Of a stretch of DNA of 64,000 nucleotides, positions 17,346 to 26,218 are shown piece after piece. The DNA comes from Nitrospira sp. (GTDB lineage: Bacteria > Nitrospirota > Nitrospiria > Nitrospirales > Nitrospiraceae). The stretch lies in NCBI GenBank assembly GCA_022843785.1, contig JALHMZ010000011.1:62001-126000 (forward strand), given 5' to 3'. Every line of letters starts with the position of its first letter. The stretch's first letter is position 1. A program made the translations under genes and the position numbers. The notes beneath the pieces were generated by a model that was not told the origin of the DNA, did not search any database, and saw only the letters and a program-made list of their open reading frames with translations.

Positions 17346-18374
17346 CTAGGCCGGCGCCCCGGTTTGGGCGAGACCGAGGGCGTCGCGTAAACGGAGGAGA
17401 ATGGTTTCCAGCGCCATGTGCACATTCAAGTGGCGCGTCGCCTGTTGTTCCGTGCGCTCGATCTCATTGAGCAGATCCAGCAACGAGCCGACATCGGCCT
17501 GTTGGGCGTACCGGTGGAGTTGTTCCGCCTGGTCCAGATGGAGCAGATGCTCTCGATCGCCGCCGACGAGCACGATGACGAGATCGCGAATCCACCGGCG
17601 GAGCCAGGTGAGCACCTCGACGCCGCGGTCGGCTTTTGCCAAACTTTCAGCTGATGTCAGGATGTTGGAAATGGATGTTAGGGCAGCCGGTGCCACCAGG
17701 TTGAGGCATTCGCGCTGCCGCGCGCGCAGGGCGTCAAGATCCAACGTGAGGGCCTCTCCAATACGGCCTTCGGTGAAGAGAGTCAGGAAGTGCGTGTCAC
17801 TCGGCGGGAGTTCCCGTTTTAAGATCAACGCGGCTTCTATTTGTGTGTGAGCAGGCGGTGAGAATCGAAGCGACTGACAGCGTGAACGAACGGTGATGGG
17901 CAACGCCTGCGGGCGGCTGGAAATCAAGATGAACAGCCCATGCCCAGGCGGTTCCTCCAGTGTCTTGAGCAGCGCGTTAGCCGCGCCGATCGTCAATCGG
18001 TCGGCATCATCGATGAGGCAAATCTTCCGCTCTCCCATCAGCGGCCGGTAGATAAATTGCTGCTCAAGATCCCGCACTTGTTCGATCTTGATCTGTGGGA
18101 CAGCCAATTCCTGGTCCGGTTCAATTACAACAAAATCAGGATGAGTCCGCGCGATGATCTGTACGCAGGATCGACAGAGGCCGCAACTGTCCTGATCGTC
18201 CGCCGGGTAGGGACGCTCGCAATTCAACGCTTGCGCCAGCCGCATGGCGGTCAGCGCTTTTCCGATATGGGCCTCGCCATGAAAGAGGTAGGCATGGGCC
18301 AATCGCCCATGGCGCAATGCCGCTTTGATCGAGGCGATCGGACGCTCGTGGCCGGTGATGTCGTGAAAGGGCAT
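17346..18374 (-). CDS. holB: DNA polymerase III delta' subunit
   Basis: 342 residues forming part of the clamp loader. The AAA+ core has ITGHERPIASIKAALRHGRLAHAYLFHG, and the expected Walker A region reads GEAHIGKA, close to the degenerate loop of delta' subunits that do not hydrolyse ATP. Zinc-site cysteines are present in CGLCRSC with an earlier Cys near CERPYP, and the sensor/SRC region is SRCQSL. The C-terminal helical collar is visible to the end. It begins three bases after tmk and is followed by metG with 37 bases between, a common arrangement in bacteria. Confidence 0.92.
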   Translation of the reverse strand: MPFHDITGHERPIASIKAALRHGRLAHAYLFHGEAHIGKALTAMRLAQALNCERPYPADDQDSCGLCRSCVQIIARTHPDFVVIEPDQELAVPQIKIEQVRDLEQQFIYRPLMGERKICLIDDADRLTIGAANALLKTLEEPPGHGLFILISSRPQALPITVRSRCQSLRFSPPAHTQIEAALILKRELPPSDTHFLTLFTEGRIGEALTLDLDALRARQRECLNLVAPAALTSISNILTSAESLAKADRGVEVLTWLRRWIRDLVIVLVGGDREHLLHLDQAEQLHRYAQQADVGSLLDLLNEIERTEQQATRHLNVHMALETILLRLRDALGLAQTGAPA

Positions 18375-18377
18375 CGG

Positions 18378-19052
18378 TTATCGCCGCCGTCGCTTAGGGG
18401 ACTGTACGGTGCACAGCCAACTCAGTACGAGTGTTTCCACGGTAGTTGCGACGGAGTCCAGAGAGGGTTGCGCATCGATGATCTTGATTCGCCGCGGTTC
18501 GCGTTTCGCCAACGCCTGAAATCCGGTGCGGACGTTGGAATGAAACCGGCGGGTTTCCAAGTCGAGCCGGTTCTGGCCACCGGCCTGTCCGCGCCGCCGT
18601 CCGAGTCCGACTCCGATCGGGACATCGAACAACAATGTAAGATCCGGGGTGAGCCCGCCTGTTGCCCACTCGTTCATCGCGCGCAATTGCTTCAGGTCGA
18701 GTCCACGGGCGTATCCTTGGTAGGCTATCGTGGAATCTGAAAATCGGTCACAGACGACCAACTTCCCACGCGTGAGCGCCGGCCGGATTACGTGATCGAC
18801 ATGTTGGCGGCGGGCGGCGAGTATGAGCAGCGCTTCTGTTTCCGGAGCGATGGCTTCATCAGAGCGGTCGAGTAAAATACTGCGCAGCCGTTCTGCGACT
18901 AACGTGCCTCCCGGTTCTCTTGTATGCAGGACATCATAACCCTGTGCAGTCAGCAATTGGCACAGGCGGAGGGCCTGTGTGGTTTTCCCGCTCCCCTCGC
19001 CCCCCTCCAGCGTCATGAAGATGCCTGCAAGGTTTCGTGATGATAACGGCAA
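18378..19052 (-). CDS. tmk: Thymidylate kinase
   Basis: 224 residues phosphorylating dTMP to dTDP. The P-loop is LEGGEGSGKTTQ. The nucleoside-binding region is TREPGGT, followed by DRFSDSTIAYQGYARGLD. The LID region (GRRRGQAGGQNRLD) is Arg-rich, like that of the E. coli-type enzymes. A TTG at 19052 is preferred because the ATG at 19016 would remove part of the first beta-strand before the P-loop. First gene of the tmk-holB-metG unit, divergent from the DUF502 gene. The basic tail SPKRRRR is a little unusual. Confidence 0.93.
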   Translation of the reverse strand: MPLSSRNLAGIFMTLEGGEGSGKTTQALRLCQLLTAQGYDVLHTREPGGTLVAERLRSILLDRSDEAIAPETEALLILAARRQHVDHVIRPALTRGKLVVCDRFSDSTIAYQGYARGLDLKQLRAMNEWATGGLTPDLTLLFDVPIGVGLGRRRGQAGGQNRLDLETRRFHSNVRTGFQALAKREPRRIKIIDAQPSLDSVATTVETLVLSWLCTVQSPKRRRR

Positions 19053-19185
19053 CGGCGACTCCTGAATGGTGCAAGAATTTCGGAGGCGATCCTATGACAG
19101 GCCCAGGTGAATAGCAAGGTGGGATTGTGAGAGGTGTCCAGGCCGAGACCAGTCATCTAACCCATTGAAAATAGCAATAAAATGC

Positions 19186-19215
19186 TTGCGGCATCTGTAA
19201 ATAACTCTGTATGAT
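19186..19215 (+). promoter_or_regulatory. Possible sigma-70 promoter for the DUF502-glmU-glmS run
   Basis: TTGCGG (-35, 3 of 6) and TATGAT (-10, 5 of 6) are separated by 18 bases in the tmk/DUF502 divergent spacer. Transcription would begin about 45 bases ahead of the DUF502 ATG. Confidence 0.35.
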
Positions 19216-19266
19216 GAGCCACTATAAGTATTACCTTCTATTGGGCTTGTTGCGAACCTGGACACG

Positions 19267-19935
19267 ATGCTGAAACCCGCTTTAAAACGCTATTTTTTGA
19301 CCGGTCTCCTTGTGGTCACCCCGATCTGGGGAACGATCCTCATTCTGAAGACCCTGTTTGTCACGGTGGATGGCATCTTGGGCGATATTGTCGCTCGGCT
19401 GGCCCCCAGTCATTATGTGCCTGGACTGGGTATCGTGATGCTCATTCTGTTGATCTTTTTAGCCGGATTACTCACGGCTAACTTTATGGGCCGGGCGGTG
19501 GTGACGATTTGGGAGGGCTGGCTGGCTCGTCTCCCGTTGGTTCGAGGAATCTACTCGACCTTGAAGTCCATGATGGATATCCTTTCATTTTCCGATCATG
19601 GTTCATACCGCCGTGTGGTGTTGATTCAATTTCCCAAGAATGGTCATTACTGTTTTGCGTTCGTGACGGGAGTGACGAAGGGAGAGACGACGACACTGAG
19701 TCAGGACCCGCTGGTCCATGTGTATGTGCCGACGTCGCCTAATCCGACGTCCGGATATTTTCTTTTAGTCCCTGAGCGGGAAGTGACGTCGGTGGATATC
19801 AGCGTGGAAGAGGCGATGAAGCTGATTGTGTCGGGCGGACTGTATTCGCCGTCAACTCCGTTGACGGCGGGGCTTCATGCCGATGCCAAGTGGAAGCAAG
19901 TCAAGCAGCCGGATGCAGGAGTGCCGATCGGATGA
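19267..19935 (+). CDS. DUF502 inner-membrane protein
   Basis: 222 residues. Two transmembrane helices occupy about 11-40 (FLTGLLVVTPIWGTILILKT) and 55-78 (VPGLGIVMLILLIFLAGLLTANF). A conserved cytoplasmic part follows, with RLPLVRGIYSTLKSMMDILS and RVVLIQFPKNGHYCFAFVTG, which are hallmark stretches of DUF502. The biochemical role of the family is not established; plant relatives (LCV/COV type) affect vascular patterning, but that does not carry over. It is the first gene of a long plus-strand housekeeping run and is followed by glmU after 28 bases. Confidence 0.88.
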   Translation: MLKPALKRYFLTGLLVVTPIWGTILILKTLFVTVDGILGDIVARLAPSHYVPGLGIVMLILLIFLAGLLTANFMGRAVVTIWEGWLARLPLVRGIYSTLKSMMDILSFSDHGSYRRVVLIQFPKNGHYCFAFVTGVTKGETTTLSQDPLVHVYVPTSPNPTSGYFLLVPEREVTSVDISVEEAMKLIVSGGLYSPSTPLTAGLHADAKWKQVKQPDAGVPIG

Positions 19936-19963
19936 TGCAGGATATGATAATCGAGGGAGTTCG

Positions 19964-21523
19964 ATGAAATCGTTGCCGGATCGCCGCAGGAGCGAACCAC
20001 AGCTTCGCGGGCTTAGTGTGGTCGTGATGGCCGCAGGGCAGGGTACACGCATGCGGTCCAAGCGCGCCAAGGTGTTGCATCGAGTCGCCGGCCATCCCAT
20101 GGTTCTCTATGCCGTCGATCTGGCACTGCAGATGGCCGGGCATCGGATTGCGGTGGTCGTCGGGCACCAGGCCGATGAGGTTCGGGCGGCGATTCAGGCG
20201 GGGATCGCGGACAAGACGGGAGCTGACGCGGTGACCATTGTTGAGCAGACGGAGCAACGTGGGACCGGCCATGCCGTGCTGCAAAGCCGCCCGGTGTTCT
20301 TCGGAGCAAAAGAGCCGCGTCCGACCAACTATCTGATCCTGAACGGCGATACCCCGCTGCTGAAGGAACGCACCGTGCGTGAACTTCTGCGCGTCCATCA
20401 CTCGGAGGGGGCGACCGTGACCATCCTCACAGCAATGTTGGAGAGCCCGGGCGGGTATGGACGCGTGATTCGGAGGCAGCCCGACGGAAGTCATCAGGGT
20501 GGGGTGGCGTCGTCCGAAGTCCTCAAAATCGTGGAGGATCGGGATGCCACTCCTGCCGAACGGGCTGTGAAGGAAATCAACGTGGGGACGTATGTCGTGT
20601 CGGGCGAATTTCTTTTCGGCGCGCTCGACAAGCTGGAACCGCATAATGCGCAGGGCGAGTTTTATCTCACCGACATCGTGCGGATGGCGGTAGCGCAAGG
20701 GCAGCGGGTCGTCGCCGTGACGCTTCAGGATTCGGAAGAGGGATTGGGTGTGAACACCAGGCAACAGCTGGCCGAGGCGGAACAGGTTGTCCGGCAACAA
20801 GTCCGTGAACGCTGGCTTGACGCGGGTGTGACGATGCTGGATCCCGGCTCTGTCTGGATTGATGCCTCCGTGACGCTCGGGAAAGATACGGTGCTCCATC
20901 CGAACGTGACGCTTGAGGGCAGGACAGAAATCGGCGAAGACTGCATCCTTCGTTCCCATTCACGGCTGACGGATTGCCAAGTAGGCGATCGTGTGGAGAT
21001 TTTAGATCACTGTGTGCTTCGTGAGTCGCGCATTGAAGACGATGCGGCGGTCGGTCCCTTTGTGCATCTACGGCCCGGCGTTCTTGTGAGGCGCACAGCC
21101 AAAGTGGGGAATTTCGTCGAAATGAAGAAGACGGACCTGGGGGAAGGATCGAAAGCCAACCACCTCAGCTATCTCGGCGATGCAAAGATCGGCAAAGGGG
21201 TCAACATCGGGGCCGGGACGATTACGTGCAACTATGACGGAGTCCATAAACATCAAACGACGATCGGGGATAACGTGTTTCTCGGCAGCGATACGCAATT
21301 GGTTGCCCCGGTGACGGTGGGGGACGGCGCGGTCATTGCTGCCGGTACGACGGTCACGGTCGATGTGCCGGCTGACTCGCTGGCGATCTCGCGTGAACCA
21401 CAGAAGAACCTCGCGGATTGGGCGGCCAAACGGCGTATCATGCTCGAGCGTAACTCTGCCGATGGACCACAGCCGGCCGGGGATCGAAAGTCCGTCGCGG
21501 GGTCCAAGAGAAAGGGGAGGTAG
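19964..21523 (+). CDS. glmU: Bifunctional UDP-GlcNAc pyrophosphorylase / GlcN-1-P acetyltransferase
   Basis: 519 residues, about 60 longer than the E. coli enzyme. The N-terminal uridyltransferase has VVMAAGQGTRMRS with the catalytic Arg. The C-terminal left-handed beta-helix acetyltransferase shows hexapeptide repeats and the conserved NFVEMKKTDLGEGSKANHLSY and GAGTITCNYDG stretches. Product UDP-GlcNAc feeds peptidoglycan, LPS and, here, exopolysaccharide. Start at 19964 follows a GAGGGAG ribosome site; upstream open frame overlaps DUF502. The last 40 residues are a basic, low-complexity tail (Lys/Arg/Ser/Gly) not usual for the family. It is followed by glmS after eight bases. Confidence 0.95.
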   Translation: MKSLPDRRRSEPQLRGLSVVVMAAGQGTRMRSKRAKVLHRVAGHPMVLYAVDLALQMAGHRIAVVVGHQADEVRAAIQAGIADKTGADAVTIVEQTEQRGTGHAVLQSRPVFFGAKEPRPTNYLILNGDTPLLKERTVRELLRVHHSEGATVTILTAMLESPGGYGRVIRRQPDGSHQGGVASSEVLKIVEDRDATPAERAVKEINVGTYVVSGEFLFGALDKLEPHNAQGEFYLTDIVRMAVAQGQRVVAVTLQDSEEGLGVNTRQQLAEAEQVVRQQVRERWLDAGVTMLDPGSVWIDASVTLGKDTVLHPNVTLEGRTEIGEDCILRSHSRLTDCQVGDRVEILDHCVLRESRIEDDAAVGPFVHLRPGVLVRRTAKVGNFVEMKKTDLGEGSKANHLSYLGDAKIGKGVNIGAGTITCNYDGVHKHQTTIGDNVFLGSDTQLVAPVTVGDGAVIAAGTTVTVDVPADSLAISREPQKNLADWAAKRRIMLERNSADGPQPAGDRKSVAGSKRKGR

Positions 21524-21531
21524 GAACGTTT

Positions 21532-23361
21532 ATGTGTGGCATTGTCGGGTATGTCGGTAACCAGGACGCGGTTCCTATATTGGTTGGTGGATTGGCAAAG
21601 CTCGAGTATCGCGGCTATGACTCTGCTGGCGTTGCAGTGCTGCAAGGGGAGAAGATTATCGTTCGACGGAGTGTGGGCAAGCTGGTCAATCTACAAAAGT
21701 CCCTCAAAGACAATGAAATCAAGGGAACAGTAGGAATCGGACATACCAGATGGGCGACCCATGGAAAACCGTCGGAGCAAAATGCGCATCCGCACCGTTC
21801 GAATGGTTGTGTGCTCGTGCATAACGGGATCATCGAGAACTATCAGCCCCTCAAATTGCAGTTGGAGAAGGAAGGGTACAAGTTTGAATCGGAAACCGAT
21901 ACGGAGGTGGTCGCTCACCTGATCGGCTGGTATCTCAAGTCCCATGGAACCCTTGCCGGTGCAGTTCGTGCTGCGACGAAGGATATCCGCGGCAGTTATG
22001 CGATCGCGGTGATTTCGGAGCATGAGCCGGGGGTGCTGGTGGCGGCGCGATCCGGTTGCCCGCTTGTGGTGGGGAAAAACCAGCAGGGAGGATTTGTCGC
22101 TTCCGATGTCATGGCCATGCTGGCCCATACTCGCGACGTGATCTACCTTGAGGAAGGCGACCTGGCAGTCGTGTCGGCTTCCGAGATTCACTTGACCGGC
22201 ATCGGGGGTGGTCCGGTCAAACGGAAGTCTACGAAGATTACATGGGATGCGTCCGCAATTGAAAAAAGTGGGTTCCCGCATTTCATGCTGAAGGAGATTC
22301 ACGAGCAGCCTCAAACCATTCTGGATACCATGCGCGGCCGGTATTCGTATGAAATCGGGGAAGCCGACTTGCCCGACATCGGCTTGACTCCCAGCCAGTT
22401 CGCCACGGTCGAAAGAATCTGGATTGCCGCCTGTGGAACGTCCTGGCATGCCGGTCTGGTCGGGAAATATCTTTTGGAAGAGTTGGCGCGGATTCCCGTC
22501 CAGGTCGATATCGCCAGTGAGTTTCGCTACCGCAATCCGCTGGTCGAGAAGAATGATTTATTCATAGCCATTTCCCAATCCGGGGAAACAGCCGATACGT
22601 TGGCGGCTGTTCGGGAAGCAAAACAGAAGGGTGCCCGTATCGTGTCGATCGTCAATGTGGTCGGCAGCACGCTCGCTCGTGAGTCGGACGGGGTCCTGTA
22701 CACCCACTGTGGGCCGGAAATAGGAGTGGCGTCGACCAAGGCGTTTACTGCGCAGCTCACCGCGCTCTATTTGTTGGCTTTGCATTGTGCGCGCACCCGT
22801 AACGTCATGACCGTCGACGATGGGAAGGCGTGGCTGGACCGGCTTGTCCAGCTTCCGGCACTTGTTGAGCGGGTGCTTGGTCGTGAAGCGGAAATCATGG
22901 CTATCGCCAAACGCTATTACAAAAAGCGGAACTTTCTATTTCTCGGCCGCGGGATCAATTATCCCATTGCGCTGGAAGGCTCGCTCAAGCTGAAGGAAAC
23001 GTCCTACATTCATGCCGAGGGCTATCCGGCCGGTGAGATGAAACACGGGCCGATTGCGTTGATCGACAAGGATATGCCGATCGTCATGCTGGCGCCGCGT
23101 GACCGGTTGTATGAAAAAACGGTAAGCAACCTGATGGAAGTGAAGGCACGGCGTGCGCCGGTGATCGCCTTTGTGGTGGAAGGGGAGCGTGATTTGGGGA
23201 AGATTGCCGACGCCGTATTTACTGTTCCCGATACCCATCCGATGATGTCGCCGATTTTGTTTACGATCCCCTTGCAGTTGTTGGCATATCATATCGCAGT
23301 CTTGCGCGGGGCGGATGTGGATCAGCCGAGGAACCTTGCCAAAAGCGTGACGGTAGAATAG
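21532..23361 (+). CDS. glmS: Glutamine-fructose-6-phosphate aminotransferase
   Basis: 609 residues making glucosamine 6-phosphate from fructose 6-phosphate and glutamine. The class-II glutaminase begins with the nucleophile Cys after Met removal (MCGIVGYVG), and RWATHG and HNGIIENY are present. Two SIS sugar-isomerase domains follow (CGTSWHAGLVGKY, SQSGETADT, then GRGINYPIALEGSLKLKE and EMKHGPIALID). The expected C-terminal VTVE is intact. It directly follows glmU, so two steps of UDP-GlcNAc supply are co-regulated. No glmS ribozyme-like leader is possible in the eight-base gap. Confidence 0.96.
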   Translation: MCGIVGYVGNQDAVPILVGGLAKLEYRGYDSAGVAVLQGEKIIVRRSVGKLVNLQKSLKDNEIKGTVGIGHTRWATHGKPSEQNAHPHRSNGCVLVHNGIIENYQPLKLQLEKEGYKFESETDTEVVAHLIGWYLKSHGTLAGAVRAATKDIRGSYAIAVISEHEPGVLVAARSGCPLVVGKNQQGGFVASDVMAMLAHTRDVIYLEEGDLAVVSASEIHLTGIGGGPVKRKSTKITWDASAIEKSGFPHFMLKEIHEQPQTILDTMRGRYSYEIGEADLPDIGLTPSQFATVERIWIAACGTSWHAGLVGKYLLEELARIPVQVDIASEFRYRNPLVEKNDLFIAISQSGETADTLAAVREAKQKGARIVSIVNVVGSTLARESDGVLYTHCGPEIGVASTKAFTAQLTALYLLALHCARTRNVMTVDDGKAWLDRLVQLPALVERVLGREAEIMAIAKRYYKKRNFLFLGRGINYPIALEGSLKLKETSYIHAEGYPAGEMKHGPIALIDKDMPIVMLAPRDRLYEKTVSNLMEVKARRAPVIAFVVEGERDLGKIADAVFTVPDTHPMMSPILFTIPLQLLAYHIAVLRGADVDQPRNLAKSVTVE

Positions 23362-23437
23362 CAAAAGACTGTTTGTCTGGTTTGTTTCGTTTGTTTAGTT
23401 GAACCAGACAAACCAGACAAACCAAAGGAACAGACGT
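23362..23437. repeat. Intergenic inverted quasi-repeat, 15-bp perfect arms, TGTCTGGT-type words
   Basis: GTTTGTCTGGTTTGT (23371-23385) is the exact complement of 23408-23422, with a 22-base loop; each arm itself repeats the TGGTTTG word. It shares a 13-mer with the tatD/DAHP synthase spacer 20 kb away. It sits between glmS and gatC and could attenuate or divide the transcript. Confidence 0.75.
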
Positions 23438-23731
23438 ATGCAGATTACCAAACAGGATGTCGAGAAGGTCGCGACGCTGGCTCGGCTGCATGTGACCGAG
23501 AGTGAAAAGGCTGCATTTGCCAAACAGCTGAGTGAAATTCTAGCGCATGTTGAACAGCTGAGCCGGTACGACACGTCAGGAGTCGAGCCGACTGCGACAG
23601 TCATGGGACAGGTCAATGTATTTCGAGACGACGTTGTCCGGCCGTCGTTACCGACGGAGAAAGCCTTGGCCAATGCCCCGGAACGTGAAGGGGACGGGTT
23701 CTGTGTGCCTAAAATCATAGAGGAGCGTTAA
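23438..23731 (+). CDS. gatC: Asp-tRNA(Asn)/Glu-tRNA(Gln) amidotransferase subunit C
   Basis: 97 residues, the small clamp subunit that holds GatA and GatB together. The N-terminus ITKQDVEKVATLARLHVTESEK and the middle YDTSGVEPTAT are characteristic, and the tail FCVPKIIEE is the usual end. The frame is open into the repeat upstream, but family members begin just before the helix starting ITKQDV, so the ATG at 23438 is used. It is followed by another small repeat and panD before gatA. Confidence 0.93.
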   Translation: MQITKQDVEKVATLARLHVTESEKAAFAKQLSEILAHVEQLSRYDTSGVEPTATVMGQVNVFRDDVVRPSLPTEKALANAPEREGDGFCVPKIIEER

Positions 23732-23802
23732 CCGTCCTGCGTCAACCGTTATTCGGGGAATTCCCGAATGACAAATGACCAGTGACGAATGACGAGATAT
23801 TG
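23732..23802. repeat. Intergenic quasi-repeat with hairpin, GACGAATGA-type words
   Basis: ATTCGGG and CCCGAAT form a perfect 7-bp stem around GAATT (23751-23769). To its right are tandem words GACAAATGACCAGTGACGAATGA, and to its left GTCAACCGTTATTC, partly complementary to them. It spans the gatC-panD gap and ends just before the panD start. Confidence 0.6.
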
Positions 23803-24159
23803 ATGTTTCGACAAATGCTACGTTCGAAAATCCATCGTGCTACGGTGACCGGTGCGCATCTGGAATATGAGGGCAGTCTGACCATCGATCAGGATTTGAT
23901 GGAGGCGGCCGGCATTCTTCCCTATGAAGCCATCGTCTGCTCCAACTTGAACAACGGCGAGCGGTTCATGACCTATGCGATCAACGGCAAGCGAGGCAAC
24001 GGAGATATCATTTTGAATGGACCCACGGCTAGAAAAGCCGCCGTCGGCGATCAAATTATCATCTTTTGTTACGAGTACTACAGTGATGAAGAAATCAAAA
24101 AGCACGCGCCAAAGATCGTGCGAGTGAATGAGAAAAATCGGATGGTGCATGCGAGCTGA
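23803..24159 (+). CDS. panD: Aspartate 1-decarboxylase proenzyme
   Basis: 118 residues. It makes beta-alanine for pantothenate and coenzyme A. The self-cleavage site is Gly24-Ser25 in [10 protein letters not shown], generating the pyruvoyl group, and the catalytic [13 protein letters not shown]-terminus is intact. [20 protein letters not shown] agrees with the family. An in-frame start at 23782 lies inside the repeat, so the ATG before [10 protein letters not shown] is preferred, matching the standard length. Its place between gatC and gatA is unrelated to amidotransferase work and is probably operon packing. Confidence 0.95.
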   Translation: MFRQMLRSKIHRATVTGAHLEYEGSLTIDQDLMEAAGILPYEAIVCSNLNNGERFMTYAINGKRGNGDIILNGPTARKAAVGDQIIIFCYEYYSDEEIKKHAPKIVRVNEKNRMVHAS

Positions 24160-24248
24160 TACGGTATCGCGGCATCAATTCGGCTCGATGGTTTTCCTTT
24201 GTGGGTTTCATTCGGCCGTGCTCGAGTATTCTTGACGGCTCAACGACC

Positions 24249-25715
24249 ATGTCCATCCATAAACTGTCATTGTGCGAGCTCCAGAAGAAGTTTTCCGCCG
24301 GCGAGGTGAGCGCGGTGGAGATCGTGCGCGCGTATGCTCTGCGTATCGGCCAAGTAGAGCCGAAGGTGAAAGCGTTTGTGACGCAGGTCACGGACGCTGC
24401 ATCAGCTCAGGCAGAGGCCTTGGATCGGCAGCTCAAAGGATGGCGCAAAACGAAGCCGTTGACGGGAATGCCGCTTGCGATCAAGGACAACCTCTGTACG
24501 GAGGGCGTGGCGACGACGTGCAGCTCGCGCATGCTGCAGCACTTCGTGCCGCCGTACGATGCGACAGTCGTCGCCAAGCTGCGTGAGCAGGACTACATTT
24601 TGTTAGGTAAGACGAATCTGGATGAGTTTGCGATGGGGTCTTCCACTGAGAATTCCGCCTTTGGACCCAGCCGCAATCCGTGGGACCTTCATCGAGTACC
24701 GGGCGGGTCGAGCGGAGGGTCTGCAGCGGCAGTGGCGGCAGACGAGTGTGTCGCGGCGCTCGGGTCCGATACGGGTGGCTCGATCCGTCAACCGGCGGCA
24801 TTCTGCGGCGTGGTCGGGTTGAAGCCGACGTATGGGCGGGTGTCGCGGTACGGTCTCGTTGCGTTTGCGTCCTCGCTCGATCAAATCGGCCCGATCACGA
24901 AGGATGTCCGTGATGCGGCATTCATGCTCAACACCATTGCCGGTCACGATCCGATGGATTCCACGTCGGCGGATCGTCCTGTTCCCGATTATATGAAAGC
25001 ACTGGCAAAGAAGGATCTCAAGAAGGTGCGAGTGGGCGTGCCGAGAGAGTTTTTTGCCGAAGGACTCGATCCAGATGTGGCCCACGCGGTCACCGCTGCG
25101 ATCGAGGAATTGAAACAGCTTGGAGCCGAGATCAAGGAGATCCAGTTGCCGAGGACGGACGCCGCTGTGGCGGTGTATTACGTGCTCGCGACAGCCGAAG
25201 CCAGCTCGAATCTTGCCCGTTTCGACGGAGTGAAGTTCGGGCTGCGCGCGAAGGAAACGAAGGATCTGTTGGACGTGTACATGAAGACGAGACAGGAGGG
25301 GTTTGGGCCGGAAGTGAAGCGCCGGATTATGTTGGGGACCTATGTGCTCAGCGCCGGCTACTATGATGCCTACTATGGGAAGGCGCAGGCCGTGCGCACG
25401 CTGGTCTGCCAGGATTTCGCCGCGGCGTTCAAGCAGGTCGATGTCATTGTGACGCCGGCGACGCCGACTCCTGCTTTCAAGCTTGGGGAGAAGAGCGAAG
25501 ATCCGCTGCAGATGTATTTGTCCGATATTTTCACGATCTCGGTCAATCTTGCCGGGCTGCCTGCCATTGCGCTGCCCTGTGGATTGAGCCGGGGTGGTCT
25601 GCCGATTGGAATGCAGCTGATCGGCCGTGCCTTTGAAGAGGAGACGATCCTTCGCGCCGCACACGCGTATGAGCAAGCGACTCAGTGGCATCTGAAAAAG
25701 CCGGTGATACGGTAA
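24249..25715 (+). CDS. gatA: Asp-tRNA(Asn)/Glu-tRNA(Gln) amidotransferase subunit A
   Basis: 488 residues of the amidase-signature family releasing ammonia from glutamine for GatB. The Ser-cisSer-Lys triad is visible: Lys in [10 protein letters not shown], cis-Ser in [11 protein letters not shown] and the nucleophile Ser in [11 protein letters not shown]. LYxYG-type substrate loops ([24 protein letters not shown]) are as in bacterial GatA. The start at 24249 gives [12 protein letters not shown], the usual N-terminus. A longer frame to 24201 has no support. Ends just before a repeat tract. Confidence 0.95.
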   Translation: MSIHKLSLCELQKKFSAGEVSAVEIVRAYALRIGQVEPKVKAFVTQVTDAASAQAEALDRQLKGWRKTKPLTGMPLAIKDNLCTEGVATTCSSRMLQHFVPPYDATVVAKLREQDYILLGKTNLDEFAMGSSTENSAFGPSRNPWDLHRVPGGSSGGSAAAVAADECVAALGSDTGGSIRQPAAFCGVVGLKPTYGRVSRYGLVAFASSLDQIGPITKDVRDAAFMLNTIAGHDPMDSTSADRPVPDYMKALAKKDLKKVRVGVPREFFAEGLDPDVAHAVTAAIEELKQLGAEIKEIQLPRTDAAVAVYYVLATAEASSNLARFDGVKFGLRAKETKDLLDVYMKTRQEGFGPEVKRRIMLGTYVLSAGYYDAYYGKAQAVRTLVCQDFAAAFKQVDVIVTPATPTPAFKLGEKSEDPLQMYLSDIFTISVNLAGLPAIALPCGLSRGGLPIGMQLIGRAFEEETILRAAHAYEQATQWHLKKPVIR

Positions 25716-25810
25716 GGTGTGAGTAGTAAGTGGTGAGGGGTAAGGCGAATCAGGAGCAAGAAGCGGGATAGTCTAGTCACCCCTGACGCCTCACGCCTAA
25801 CGGAGGAATT
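25716..25810. repeat. Intergenic inverted quasi-repeat, GTAAGTGG-type words
   Basis: GTGAGTAGTAAGTGGT at 25719-25734 is identical to 8506-8521. Right-side words TCACCCCTGACGCCTCACGCC complement the left, including GTGAGG/CCTCAC at 25733-25738 and 25789-25794. It fills the gatA-DUF948 gap up to the ribosome site of the next gene. Confidence 0.65.
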
Positions 25811-26218
25811 ATGACGATGATTGAAATTGCCGCTCTTGTGGTTGCGTTGGCCTTCGCGGTGCTGGTGGGCTATCTGGTGCCGGTGTTGATGCAGGTCCGC
25901 AAAACCGTCGCCGAGTCCGAACAGTTGCTGGCGAAGATGAATGCCGACCTCCCGCCGCTGGTAGGAGATCTTCGCGCGATGAGCCAGAACCTGAATAACT
26001 TGACGGATCACGCGCGTGACGGAGTGGAGCATGCGGCCGTCTTGTTGCACGCAGTGGGTGAAGTGGGAGAGTCGGTACAGCAAGTCCACAATGTCGTCCG
26101 GGGGTCGAGCGGTACCTTGTTGACGAATGTGGCGAGTGTGGTGGCGGGATTCAAAGCGGCCACACATGTCATGCGCGAGCGCTATCGCAAGGAAGGAGAA
26201 CCTCACAATGGCGGATAA
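25811..26218 (+). CDS. DUF948 membrane-anchored protein
   Basis: 135 residues. One N-terminal transmembrane helix (IEIAALVVALAFAVLVGYLVP) is followed by a long helical, coiled-coil-like region with regular hydrophobic spacing (VRKTVAESEQLLAKMNADLPPLVGDLRAMSQNL). This is the layout of DUF948 general-stress-type proteins. It overlaps ytxH by 11 bases and the pair is a recurrent combination in bacteria. A GGAGG lies four bases before the ATG. Function unknown, possibly envelope stress. Sandwiched between gatA and gatB. Confidence 0.75.
   Translation: MTMIEIAALVVALAFAVLVGYLVPVLMQVRKTVAESEQLLAKMNADLPPLVGDLRAMSQNLNNLTDHARDGVEHAAVLLHAVGEVGESVQQVHNVVRGSSGTLLTNVASVVAGFKAATHVMRERYRKEGEPHNGG

Noticed and set aside
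15260..17425. Longer methionyl-tRNA synthetase starting at 17425
   Set aside because: The extra 39 residues overlap holB and precede the normal first strand without family support.
21524..21531. Possible glmS ribozyme or leader RNA ahead of glmS
   Set aside because: Only eight bases separate glmU and glmS, so no such element can exist there.
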